In this document: positions 33,906 through 43,500 of the stretch, piece by piece
Position numbering within the stretch: the first letter of the stretch is position 1
How the letters are laid out: the number at the start of each line of letters is the position of its first letter
Source: Polytrichum commune
Taxonomy: Eukaryota; Streptophyta; Polytrichopsida; Polytrichales; Polytrichaceae
Direction of reading: 5' to 3'
Assembly (NCBI GenBank): GCA_950295325.1
Contig: OX485804.1
Location: 50,146,429 to 50,210,428, forward strand
Length of the DNA: 64,000 bases
Made by a program: the position numbers and the translations under genes
Notes under the pieces: generated by a model
Seen by the model: only the letters and a program-made list of their open reading frames with translations
Databases searched by the model: none
Told to the model about the DNA's origin: nothing

Positions 33906-35779
33906 ATGCTCCGTTGGACTTCACAGGCTTCGTTGCCAATCTTAGAGCACGTGGATCTTCCGTCTACAATAATGCCTCTTCCAGCGTCGCCTTTGTTCGA
34001 TGGTGGGAAGAATAATCCATTGCCCATTTGTGGGCCCCTACAAGCACCGATAGCCACCGTAGCTTCTCGGCCTCCCCCGCCACTCTCGGACCCCTCGGAT
34101 TCTATTCCAGATACTCCTCCGCCGTCCCCTGTTGCATCGATCCCTTCACATCTGTTGCCCAATGTTGCGGGATGTTGCTCTCAGCCTGAGCCTTGCGCGA
34201 TGGAGTCCTCTCCCCAGTCACAAGTCGAGTTGCAAAAAGTCGACTTGCTACCTTCGACGTCTGTTGTGGAAGTCATCCCGACAGATCCGGCAAGTCCACA
34301 AGCCGACAACATTGTCCCCCAATCAGTGAAGAGATATTTGCAACGATGGCCACTCGGCGACAGCAAAGGCGACCCCAGATTTGACAACACCACTCTACAT
34401 GATTTCCGAGCAATGCACAATAAGCAAGACGAGGACAAGCGGCGGGCAGCTCTCATCGACAATGTCCCTAGTCATGTCAATGTAAGTTCCCGACATCCAT
34501 GACTACTTCCCGGTGCGTAAACTGCATATTTATGTAGCTATCTATGTATAGAGTTTTGCCCTCACATCGAATTTTACATCGCGTAGTTTTGGGTTCAGGG
34601 TCCCCAATGCACGAATACGGCTATGGATGCGCCTGTACCAAAACATCTTGTTTATGATAAGCTCTTTGTTTACGATGACACCTACCCAAAGGTCAATAGG
34701 CCTCTCCAAGTATTTACAAGGGAGATGGGAATCGCGTGTGCTAAAAGACTAATGTCTAAGTATCCTGAAGATCCCTCCTTAGGATCTTCTGATCTATGGG
34801 AATTCAATCCGATACGCTATGAGGTATTGGTCCGGTCACATATTACTGTTCTTAGGATTCTCGCTTTCGTATCCTCTGCGCCATTGACCTACCACCAAAA
34901 TATAACTAAGTCATGCATTGGTGAACTATATTATGCTTAGTTTAGTTCAATTGTTAAGTTCATGGTAGTAAGTTTAAGATGCTCACCATGGATTCATTTC
35001 GGCAGGCGCCTGCTGCTGTCCCCCGTCGAAGGTTCATTGTGGTGTTCGATTTAAATGGCATATTTTGCCACTGTACCCCCCGTCTCAAGAATATGGTAGC
35101 TGTCCCTACTTGGATAATGCAAGATCATGCGCTGGACAAAGATCCTGCCTTGGTAGGGCCCAAGGTTGTCCTCCCTAGACTGGGATACAAACAGTTTTGG
35201 GAGAGCATGTCTACAATGTACCATCTTTGCATTTGGTCCTCCATGAAAAAATCTACAGTCGATCTTGTGGTGGAGTATCTTTTTGCTGGGATGCCTAAAC
35301 CCGCTATGGTACTCGGCCAAGAGGATTGCATCACCTTCAAGGATATGTGGGGAAATGTCGTGAGGAACCCTTTGAAGCCACAATCTGTCTTGTTTTTCAA
35401 AAGTTTGACATCAAGGTTTTGGTGGCCACCTATATCCCTTGATGAAGGGAGGATTACTGCTACAATTTCCAACACCATACTTGTAGATGACTGCCCTTAC
35501 AAGTCTGCTTGTAATCCGGACGAGTGTGGCTTGTTTCCCAGTCCCTTCACCAATAACCGGGTCGACGATGCAGACATGACAAAGGTTCTCCTCCCTTTCT
35601 TTCAAAGTATGTTCTACTCACCAATGTCAGACGCACGCGATTTCTTGGTAAGACGTAGATTTGGGCAGCAACCTATCAGGCATAACGACGCAGTCAAGCT
35701 GGCAATTCAGAAATCCAACAAGTTTCCCAATCAACCCGCATTGCAACCCTTAGAGCCTGTGCAAAGAAAATTAGGCTAA
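33906..35779 (+). CDS. FCP1/NLI-interacting-factor-like HAD protein
   Basis: Exons are 33906-34481, 34599-34823 and 35006-35779, phase 0 at each junction (AAT/GTAAGT, TTCAG/GGT, GAG/GTATTG, CGGCAG/GCG), about 524 residues. The first 190 residues are Pro/Ser-rich and probably disordered. The third exon is the FCP1-homology domain of the HAD superfamily: V-V-F-D-L-N-G-I near residue 282 (motif I), C-I-W-S-S-M near 350, and I-L-V-D-D-C-P-Y-K near 427, closing with F-G-Q-Q-P-I. The second Asp of DxDx is Asn, as in the plant DLNG subgroup, so phosphatase activity is uncertain. The first ATG is chosen six bases after an acceptor; an upstream splice from 33614 in the same phase would fuse it to the ParB-like protein. 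A weak donor at 35759 could skip the stop at 35777. Confidence 0.65.
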
Positions 35780-35833
35780 CTAGCATAATTAGGATTATAT
35801 GCCATGTAACATTGTATTTCATGCTATCTTCAG

Positions 35834-36137
35834 TTTCCTCCTGCTGGATACACACCCTCAAGTTCCACACGATCTGCTTTCGTGTGCCCGGCACCGGGCC
35901 ATCTGCGCAATCAAGTCCTGGTGCAAGAAACTTCAGTAATGTGTCATCCATTGGATGCTCCAGTTCTGAAGGGCACTCACTCTGAAGATCTCTTCCACCA
36001 CTCCCAAACGACTGAAGGTTCCCATCTGGTAATTTTTGTGGCAATTCTCACTGCTTGAACATGGATAATGTTATTGAGTAAATGTTTTGTAATATTTCTA
36101 CACATCATTGTCAACGCAGGCTCATTTGCATGAATGA
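35834..36137 (+). CDS. Possible extra 3' exons of the FCP1-like gene
   Basis: After an acceptor (ATCTTCAG/TTT) the frame is open for 65 codons, 35834-36028, starting F-P-P-A-G-Y and ending at CTG/GTAATT. A second acceptor (CAACGCAG/GCT) at 36119/36120 gives a last exon A-H-L-H-E-stop. Both are phase 0, matching the upstream gene. They could be joined to it from the weak donor CCT/GTGCAA at 35758/35759. No domain is recognised. Confidence 0.4.
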
Positions 36138-36143
36138 CTGAGA

Positions 36144-36752
36144 ATGGATATGAATATGCATGGATGTATATGTCAAGAACAATGGAATGTAGTAAATTGG
36201 CCCAATGCTTGTCCCGTTGTCACCGTGCAGAATGTTGACCTCAATATGATCCCCCAATTGGAAGAATCGGCACCCCCTATTCAAACGTTGTCAATCGTAC
36301 GCCCGACCACTACACGCGATTACCAAATTTCGCTAATCGAATCAAGAGGCCCTAATTCAAGGGGTGTCCAAATGTTGCGTGCTGGATTGGCTGGCATTGG
36401 AAAGACTTATGTGCCTCAAGCAGTCGCGACTACAGTACCGTTTCCCCTTTTCAACGCGCAGGGTGCTGACCTCAATATGACTGGTCTACTGGACAGTTCA
36501 ACACCACCTACCGAAACAATGCGCATCCCCCGTCCCCTAGCTACCCGCGAGCATCAAATTGCTCTAATCGAATCAAGAGGACCTAATTCACGAGGTGTAC
36601 ATCTCTTGCATGCTGGACTAGCGGACATAGCCAAGACAGCTTCCCCTCACACCGGGCAGCCAATGGTCACCCCCCCTTTTGAAGCCACAATACATAATCT
36701 CCATTCTGATGGACAACTATTCCGTTTGTACCCTAAATATAGTAGAAGTTAA
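36144..36752 (+). CDS. Small protein with two 77-residue repeats
   Basis: The open frame has about 203 codons. Two copies of a module begin at residues 30 and 107 (nucleotides 36231 and 36462, a 77-codon period). They share D-L-N-M, then R-P..T-R..Q-I, L-I-E-S-R-G-P-N-S-R-G-V and A-G-L-A..K-T, at 36 of 59 compared positions. Each copy is directly preceded by an acceptor-like GTGCAG or GCGCAG in phase 0, so the duplication probably copied an exon with its splice border, and the true exon may start at 36231. I recognise no known domain. It lies between the FCP1-like gene and the next repeat protein, all on one strand. Confidence 0.5.
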   Translation: MDMNMHGCICQEQWNVVNWPNACPVVTVQNVDLNMIPQLEESAPPIQTLSIVRPTTTRDYQISLIESRGPNSRGVQMLRAGLAGIGKTYVPQAVATTVPFPLFNAQGADLNMTGLLDSSTPPTETMRIPRPLATREHQIALIESRGPNSRGVHLLHAGLADIAKTASPHTGQPMVTPPFEATIHNLHSDGQLFRLYPKYSRS

Positions 36753-37071
36753 AGTTCCCATACCAAATGTGTGAGGACATTCATACTTGTCTACTGCATT
36801 ACTGCATTATGTAATATATAAAAGGTGGCTAAACACATTCACTTGCCAATGCAGTTGTGTCCATCATCTGCATGTCTATGTACTCATTGTATGTAACCTA
36901 AATGACTTGCATGATTCAACATTTCCATGATGCCTTGGACTATCCTAAACCTCATATGTGTCTTGCATCAACATTTCCATGAACCACTGTATGCACTATG
37001 TAAGGCTGCCATTGTTTGTTGCACAAATATTCACGCGTGTACATATATTTCAAATGTCCTGCCAGGAGGTT

Positions 37072-37941
37072 ATGGACGCTCCTCCTGCCCGAGCCCCCTC
37101 ATGCCCATCTAGATTTGGGGAGTGGATCCAGAGATTACAAACAGCTGTTCCGGATGCCCCGTTGGACGCCCCAACAGAAGTGGGAAGTATGGATGACGAG
37201 TTTAAGAACTTAGCCAATGATATTGATGTGTGCACGGAGCGGTTCTGGCAACTACAAACAAATATGACTACAGCTCTGGATAGATATCAATGGTGCCGCT
37301 TGGTTGGAATGGATGCACACATGCTTGGTAGATTGGTGCATGCATCTATCGATATAGGGCTCACCATCCCCCAAGTGGAGTTCCTCCAACAACGTGTACC
37401 TGATTTGCACTTAATGGAGAAAGATATGTGGGAAGCCACACAAGAAATCGAACCTCATTTAGATGACCTACTCCATCCTGATTCGGAGGCGATGGTGAAC
37501 CATGTCTATGACAATGAGGAGGAGAACCTCCCAATCACACCAATGTTGGAAGCATGTCGGATGGACCAACCAACTCATGAGGAAAGGGGTCCGGTCGAGC
37601 CCCCAATGGGAGAGCATACAATTGACGACGAGTTTATTCACTTAGCAGAGGAGATTGATGAAGTTACAGATAAGTTTATGAAGCTACAAACGACTATGAC
37701 CACTGCTCTAGAGAGATATACGAAGTGTCTTTTGCTCAGCGATCGCATATACAACCTTGAGAGAGTGGTGCTTGCGGCACAACATATTGGGTTTGACTCT
37801 CAACAAATGGGCTATATCGAGAGCAAAATCCCAGACTTGATGTACATGGAGAAAGTTGCGTGGGAACAATCATTGGAAATCAAACCTCATTTGGAAAACA
37901 TATATGAGTCCATGCACAATCAAGTCAAAAACTTAGAGTAA
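37072..37941 (+). CDS. Helical protein with two 144-residue-spaced repeats
   Basis: The start is the ATG six bases after an acceptor (CTGCCAG/GAGGTT, phase 0), giving about 289 residues. Two helix-rich modules begin at 37189 and 37621 (432 bp, 144 codons apart). They share D-D-E-F..L-A..I-D..T-(E/D)-(R/K)-F..L-Q-T..M-T-T-A-L-(D/E)-R-Y, then P-D-L..M-E-K..W-E and I-(E/K)-P-H-L. The modules are predicted by eye to be amphipathic helices, possibly a coiled-coil or oligomerising protein. There is no signal peptide or membrane segment and no recognised family. The last gene before the right terminus, it is followed by AATAAA at 38079. Confidence 0.55.
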   Translation: MDAPPARAPSCPSRFGEWIQRLQTAVPDAPLDAPTEVGSMDDEFKNLANDIDVCTERFWQLQTNMTTALDRYQWCRLVGMDAHMLGRLVHASIDIGLTIPQVEFLQQRVPDLHLMEKDMWEATQEIEPHLDDLLHPDSEAMVNHVYDNEEENLPITPMLEACRMDQPTHEERGPVEPPMGEHTIDDEFIHLAEEIDEVTDKFMKLQTTMTTALERYTKCLLLSDRIYNLERVVLAAQHIGFDSQQMGYIESKIPDLMYMEKVAWEQSLEIKPHLENIYESMHNQVKNLE

Positions 37942-38078
37942 TTCCAGTTCAGCCATTTAAAATGCATTATACTTAGGACAATACTCAACACATTACGTAT
38001 CTTCTAGCATAGATGCGTGTTTCCTTGGAGGACATTGTGGGAGCAGTTCCCTCCATGTATGATCATTTCTTTTTGTTT

Positions 38079-38084
38079 AATAAA
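38079..38084 (+). terminator. AATAAA poly(A) signal near the right end of the element
   Basis: AATAAA lies 138 bp after the stop at 37941 and about 215 bp inside the right terminus. Confidence 0.55.
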
Positions 38085-38180
38085 ATCAACAGGCAAGCAA
38101 CTTTCTGGGGACCCATCAGATAGGTCCCCAGGTGTGTTCATGTTGTTGGTCACCCACATGGCAAATGCAAACTACCATTG

Positions 38181-38224
38181 GACTCAATGAGTTCCCAATG
38201 AGTTCCCAATGAGTTCCCAATGAG
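38181..38224 (+). repeat. GTTCCC subterminal repeats, right
   Basis: AATGAGTTCCC recurs every 11 bp (GTTCCC at 38191, 38202 and 38213). The complement, CATTGGGAACT, matches the CATTGGGAAC found in the left subterminal repeats. Confidence 0.75.
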
Positions 38225-38266
38225 TTGCGTATGAGGTCCCCACTATCATCACATATGTCCCAAAAT

Positions 38267-38300
38267 TACCCAAAAGTCCCATTATGTTTAATATGGTGTT
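38267..38300 (-). repeat. Candidate right terminal inverted repeat
   Basis: Its complement starts AACACCATATTAAACATAAT and continues GGGACTTTTG. It pairs with 14797-14830 at 27 of 34 positions and is followed by GGTT. Confidence 0.5.
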
Positions 38301-38310
38301 GGTTTTGTCA

Positions 38311-38558
38311 ACATATGGACTTTATGGTGGGACACCAGTGTCCCAAATAAAATTGGAGCCTCCTCAACGATTGGTTTTGTGGTTGTAAGTGATTGGGAAT
38401 AAAAACCAACTTTGAACATCAGAGCATGTAAAGGACGTTGAGATAATCTCAACGCCGCTTTGATTGCCTTCAACTGATCATTTCTGACGTCGACACGGGC
38501 TTCATGTGAGAACCGGTATATTATGGGACACTGGTGTCGTGCCATAAGGTCCATATGT
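38311..38558. mobile_element. MITE with about 40-bp inverted ends
   Basis: ACATATGGACTTTATGG..GGGACACCAGTGTCCCA at the left is mirrored by TGGGACACTGGTGTC..CCATAAGGTCCATATGT at the right. The interior is non-coding. It begins only 10 bp outside the candidate right terminus at 38300. No clear target duplication is seen. Confidence 0.7.
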
Positions 38559-41110
38559 ACATGATTATACCCTCTCCTATTCCATAAAATTAGTAGGCAT
38601 GGTTAAGGGATTTCCATCCTCTTTAGGCTCACATTGTAGCAATGAGTGTAAAAAATTGGCAGATGCAATGATTATCTTACCTTGATTCCATGGTCCACTG
38701 AGCAACGTGTACATGCTAGCTAATATTATGTAGGAAATATGGTTTGGAACACACTTCTTAGCCCCTTACTTCCCCAACTACAAATTTCTTGTTGATGGAA
38801 GATGTCTTCCATACATTGACTCCCCACCTAACTCATTCATATACAATCAAAATGAATGTAACCATCTGGCCAACATGGATATCTATGTATAGACACACGA
38901 GCCATGCAATTTGAAGATGATTAGAGTGTGTAAAAATATGTCAAAGTGGGAAATGATCATGTTTTTGTTGTGTTGGGAGCTCATGTGAGGTGTTGACTGC
39001 AATCAATAGTTGCCGCTTCAATGCAAACTTTGCTTGAACGTCAAATGCTTTTATTTTTGGTAAAAGTGAGTTTTATTTTATGTTCGTGTAGGAATGGTCT
39101 TTGTGCTCACATCAACCATTCATTTTAACATTTGGATAATCTCTAGATTTTAAGGGATTCTTCACATATATTTGATTAATCATATAGGACAATTAACATA
39201 CTCCAAATGCAAGGTGGCTAGCACATTTTGGCATGGGAATTTGTGAAATTGCTCCATCATTGAGTTGTTCCCATCTAGTGGATCACACAAGCCTTTAGCT
39301 CATTCTCTAGGTGAATTTGATTGGTCGAAGGTCTTGTGTTGGAGGATAAAACATGGCATTTTCTCGTGCATCACTTCCTTCAACTATTATAATCTAAAAA
39401 TCTCAATGGTTAGTCATGCCCCATTTTTCCTTCGTTATAGCTCATCTCCCATGTTTCAAGATCCTATGGACAAATCTCATTTTGACCTCAAAACTTGTCC
39501 ATGAAAATTCCACAACCAACATTGAGTGAAATGCACTCCAAACAAACCTTTAATGGGCTTGGGAAGTTAAGGGTCAATTTACACGGCAATCATTAGGACA
39601 TGAAAGCATTGGCATGTGTCAAGTCCAATCTACAATCACCGTAGGTTGGACTCAACACTTTTAAATGGGTTCATGTTCTACTAGCTAGCCATGTCAAATG
39701 AGAGGTGTGTTACGTAACAACGATTTCCACTAGTGTCTGTTGGTGGTAAGTGCCCTCCCCTCCCCTTCCACTTATATGTGCAATCAGGTTACCCCATACT
39801 AATTTATCAACATTCTACATTATTTGGAATATATATTGCTATGGTGACAAAATACATTTAAAAAATTTGCAGTTGCTATATGGGTGAATATAGACAAAGT
39901 TGTTAGTTTTTGTGATTGGATTTTGATCCAAGGTAATTTGCATGGGTGAAGTCTTGTGTAATTGGGATGTGGTACACCTCAATTTCATGAATCTTAGTCT
40001 TAGCATTCCTAAGGATCTTATCCTAGGGGGTGGACTCTTTGCTGAAAATCTAAATGATGTGCATGGATCACTTTGAATTTAAACACCCTATATACAAGAA
40101 GTTCAAATAGAAAACATACATATACATACAAATGGCATGCTAAATATTGGACTCATGTATTTATGCTAACTTAAGCTTTTCAATTTAATGTAATAAATGC
40201 GTTCACTACATATACAAACCATACATCGTGATTAAAATTAGACTTTATTACATATACAATCCACTTTCACTTTTCAATGAGAAAGTCATTGAATATTTTT
40301 CATTCATAGAATGTAACTCAATGATTATATTAAATAAACAAAGATAAGAGCACAATAACCTAGCCACAATCTAGAGAGTAAAACTAAAAGAAGCCTATGA
40401 GAGTTTCAAGAGCCTCTAGTTGTAGAAACCTAAAACTCAAATGCAAAACCTTATAAGAAGAATTATTATTGAGGACTTTGACCATATGAAAAAATGGATG
40501 AAAACGTGAAGTGGATGAAACCAACACATCAATATAGTATTTATGAAAATGTCACATTCACATGTGACAACTTTTTTTGGAAGGCCGACTCGAGTTTTAA
40601 TCTTGTGAATGCACTTCAACTTTTTGAAAAAATGCATTTTGAACTTATTTAGTATGGTCAACTACATAATAAGTTCATAAAGTAAAGAGGAAGTCATTTT
40701 ATATCATGAATGTTATGTTTTGATTGCTATCAAGAGTGTTTGAAATAACAACAAAAAAATAACATGTATGATTTAAAAGGACTTTTTCCCATGTTATCAC
40801 TTGCACATGCTACTAGCATTTTGTAAATACATCCAGATGTAGTTGATAAAAGTTGCCTCCAAAGACCAATTCAAGCTGGCCTTCCTTGCATTCAAGAAAT
40901 GTCATTTGTGACATTTCACAAATACCATGTTCATCTATTGTCAAAAAAAAATCTAAACCTTAGGGCCCTTTTTGTACATCTACCTTTACTTCATACAATT
41001 GAATAGCCTTTTTAAATGTACACACTAGAGAAAAGTAATACCTCTCCCTTATGCATATTATGTACGCTAATGCCTCAAATAATACCCCTTCTTACACTCA
41101 TGTTAGTTCA
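38559..41110. other. AT-rich stretch without a gene
   Basis: Only short spurious frames are visible; I see no repeat structure or RNA gene worth naming. Confidence 0.5.
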
Positions 41111-41112
41111 TA

Positions 41113-41297
41113 TGTGGTATGAAGAGTTCGCCCCCGCAGAGCTTATTACCTTTGGATCCAAAGATGTTGCAAGCTTTTGGAACTCGAGGGTGCATTTGGG
41201 GGAAAATCTAAAGTAGGAATACAACTCTATCAAAAGATCCTCCGCATGTCTCACCACCTCCAAATCATAGTGAGTTTGGACAACAAGGTTAGTTCCC
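41113..41297 (-). pseudogene. hAT-superfamily transposase scrap
   Basis: On the minus strand the reading T-N-L-V-V-Q-T..D-L-E-V-V-R-H-A-E-D-L-L..L-Y-S-Y-F..S-P-K..L-E-F-Q-K-L-A matches the conserved block of plant hAT/DUF4371-type transposases (NLVVQT..LL..LYxYFxxSPKRxLEFxKLA). The expected following K-I-L-K-N-V-K-T-R-W is not found and the upstream side runs into a G-run. It is an isolated fragment of about 60 residues. Confidence 0.6.
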
Positions 41298-41300
41298 GCC

Positions 41301-41319
41301 GGGGGGGGGGGGGGGGGGG
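41301..41319 (+). repeat. 19-G homopolymer
   Basis: An uninterrupted run of 19 G follows CCCGCC. Its complement creates a false proline tract in a minus-strand frame. The exact length may be unreliable because of sequencing error. Confidence 0.8.
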
Positions 41320-41639
41320 AATATATTCTCACCAATGGGGATTGTTGATTGCTCACTACCCCAAGATTCATGGAAGGGACAACAATATCAACGCAAGGCA
41401 CTGGGCTTGTGCCAACAACATTCGGATATGGTATAGAGAAAAATCTATGAAACTTGAAGCCTTTAGGAGGAGCTAGAGGCGGAGTTGTGGCTATGGCTAC
41501 AGCTATGGCCAAATGGTTAAGTGAAACTAAACAAAACACACTTGATGAACATACAAGAAACAAACTATGTTTTTTCAAAAAATACAAGAATACAAAGAGC
41601 ACATAATAAAGGGGTGGGGCAAACAAGAAACTAACTAGT

Positions 41640-42907
41640 GATATTCCAGCTACCCTTGGAGTACACCGGCAAGGGTTTTACTAACCCAAACACCACACCA
41701 CACAAACAACAAATCACACTCGCAAGGTTATGTGCACTTAAGTGCCAAAACACGACTTAAAAACATGGGCAACATCAGAGCAAATATGATCATTCCAACA
41801 AAGCAATGACAAAAGAAACCAAGAGAAAGGCATCATGAGCCTATAAAAGTAGCCAAAAAGAGATAGAGGTATTCAAACTCATATACAACAATCAGACCTT
41901 GAGAACATGACCATTTTCTAAAACAATTATCAAAACACACATAACAAGAAAGGTTGAACTATATATGATGTGCATAAAAACCTGCCACCAAGCTAAGTGC
42001 AACCCTCACAACTACAAAAAGAAAAAGAATAAAAATGATTATTTTAGAATTCAGGTATAACACACCCCAAGAAAAATCCACAACAATATAAAAATAACAA
42101 ACTTAAAACAATGAAAACAACAATAATGAAATGGGGAGAGGAAGAAAACATGCATGGTGGATACAAATAGGATATGGCAATTTGTAGTGGTCATGGCGGC
42201 ATCACACAATCCCCCAAGATGTTGGTCTCAATTTGCTCTTTAATGTCTCATGTACAACAACAAGGAGGCGAGTAGGTTGAGATCTCCGTGGAGAGTGCAA
42301 CAAACATGTTGGGTGGACTAGTTGGGGATGAATTAAATTGGGGAGGCATGACTCCAAAGTGGGGAGGTAGGTCTATGAATTGGGGAGGCATGGTGACAAG
42401 GTGGTGATCAATAGGGGAGCAAAGAGGGGGCTAGGTTAAGAACAATGCCACAAACAAAAAGGAGGTTGATGAAGGCAAGAAGCAAGACAAATATGGCAAC
42501 CACCACCAATCCAACAACAATGCAATTAGGTGGACAAAGAACAACAAGAGGCAAATGACGAAGATAGACGAGAACGACGACAATGAGAAGAGGGCGAGTG
42601 CGATTGAATCATGAGGATGCAAAGACGAACAAGATTTGTAGCAAAAGAAAATCGGCGATGGCGACCAACATCGAAAACATGATGAAGACTATCAAGAGCA
42701 GGCGGATGTTGTTGAGGACGAAAGTAAGAAGCCAAAGATAGGGAGGCGATACACCGGAGAACAAAGAGGATTAGCAAGATGGAGACGACAATGACAATGA
42801 CGACCATGACAAACATGAGGGCGTCAATTAGGATGAAAGAGAGGCCAAAGACGATTGATAACAAAGCACATGTACCTAAAGACAAAGATTTGTATGTGGA
42901 TCAACAC
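41640..42907. other. Purine-biased stretch without a gene
   Basis: GAC/AAC-rich near-repeats (ACAATGACAATGACGACC type) near 42.4-42.9 kb create long hydrophobic minus-strand frames that I consider compositional artefacts. Confidence 0.5.
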
Positions 42908-43500
42908 GGCCACACATGGGTAGATCACTCTAGGGCATTTTTGTGCACCACGTGCGGCTGGGGTTTTTTTGTTTTGGGGCTATTTACCTTCAAGGGTTGA
43001 ATTAAAGCCTCCCTATAATTACTTAAATTTAAAAAATGACCCATTTGTATGCACTCTTTCATTACTTATATTGTCCAAGTCACTGCAATTTTTTGTTCTC
43101 TATATTCCTTTTAAGTAATAAAAGCTAATCTACTTCCTAATGCAATTGACAAGTGTTGAGGGAAAGCATGGAAACAAAGAAGGGTGCAAACAATAATATC
43201 ATTGCAAACAGAGTTATGAAGAAAACACATAGGAGACCATAGCAAAGTAATACCATTGCAAACATTGTTATGATGAAAACACATAGGATCCTTATCTTCA
43301 GCCCCTATATTAATTTTACAAAAAAATAATGGCCCACGTTTTATGTCCATCTAACTTACTTATAATGAGATTGTCTACATTTAATGGCCCTTTCATTATT
43401 TGGAATTCCTTTATAATTTTTATTTCAAAAGATTTTAATCCTCTCTATATTATGCCGCACGTCGTTTTTAAAATGCACTAAGTGATCTACCCGTGCGGCC
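42908..43500. mobile_element. Non-autonomous element with about 35-bp inverted ends
   Basis: The left end, GGCCACACATGGGTAGATCA, then GGGCATTTTT, is mirrored by the right end, AAATGCACTAAGTGATCTAC, then CCGTGCGGCC. The interior is AT-rich, with a 54-bp direct duplication near 43185-43290 (CATTGCAAACA.AGTTATGA type). It sits within the GAC-rich stretch, which continues on both sides. The superfamily is unknown. Confidence 0.65.

Larger units (their letters stand above)
14797..38300. mobile_element. Candidate 23.5-kb multi-gene composite DNA element
   Basis: Seen: positions 14797-14830 and the reverse complement of 38267-38300 match at 27 of 34 positions. The flanking bases are GGTT on both sides (14793-14796 and 38301-38304), a possible 4-bp target duplication. 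GGGAAC-rich repeats lie just inside each end. The first gene ends about 600 bp from the left terminus and the last gene about 360 bp from the right one. All confident introns inside are phase 0, and the two divergent gene sets share the same palindromic leader. Inference: one large mobile element carrying a DUF7869 protein and accessory genes. No capsid, DNA polymerase, reverse transcriptase or retroviral-type integrase is visible within it. The alternative is two unrelated elements side by side with chance terminal similarity. The middle (20-27 kb) looks like AT-rich filler. Confidence 0.5.

Noticed and set aside
14797-38300. Reading the candidate element as a Polinton-like or giant-virus insertion
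   Set aside because: No capsid, DNA polymerase, packaging ATPase or viral protease is visible, and the genes have many spliceosomal introns.
41108-41626. 172-codon minus-strand frame with a proline run
   Set aside because: The proline run is the complement of the 19-G tract. Only the last 60 residues, a hAT scrap, carry a family signal.
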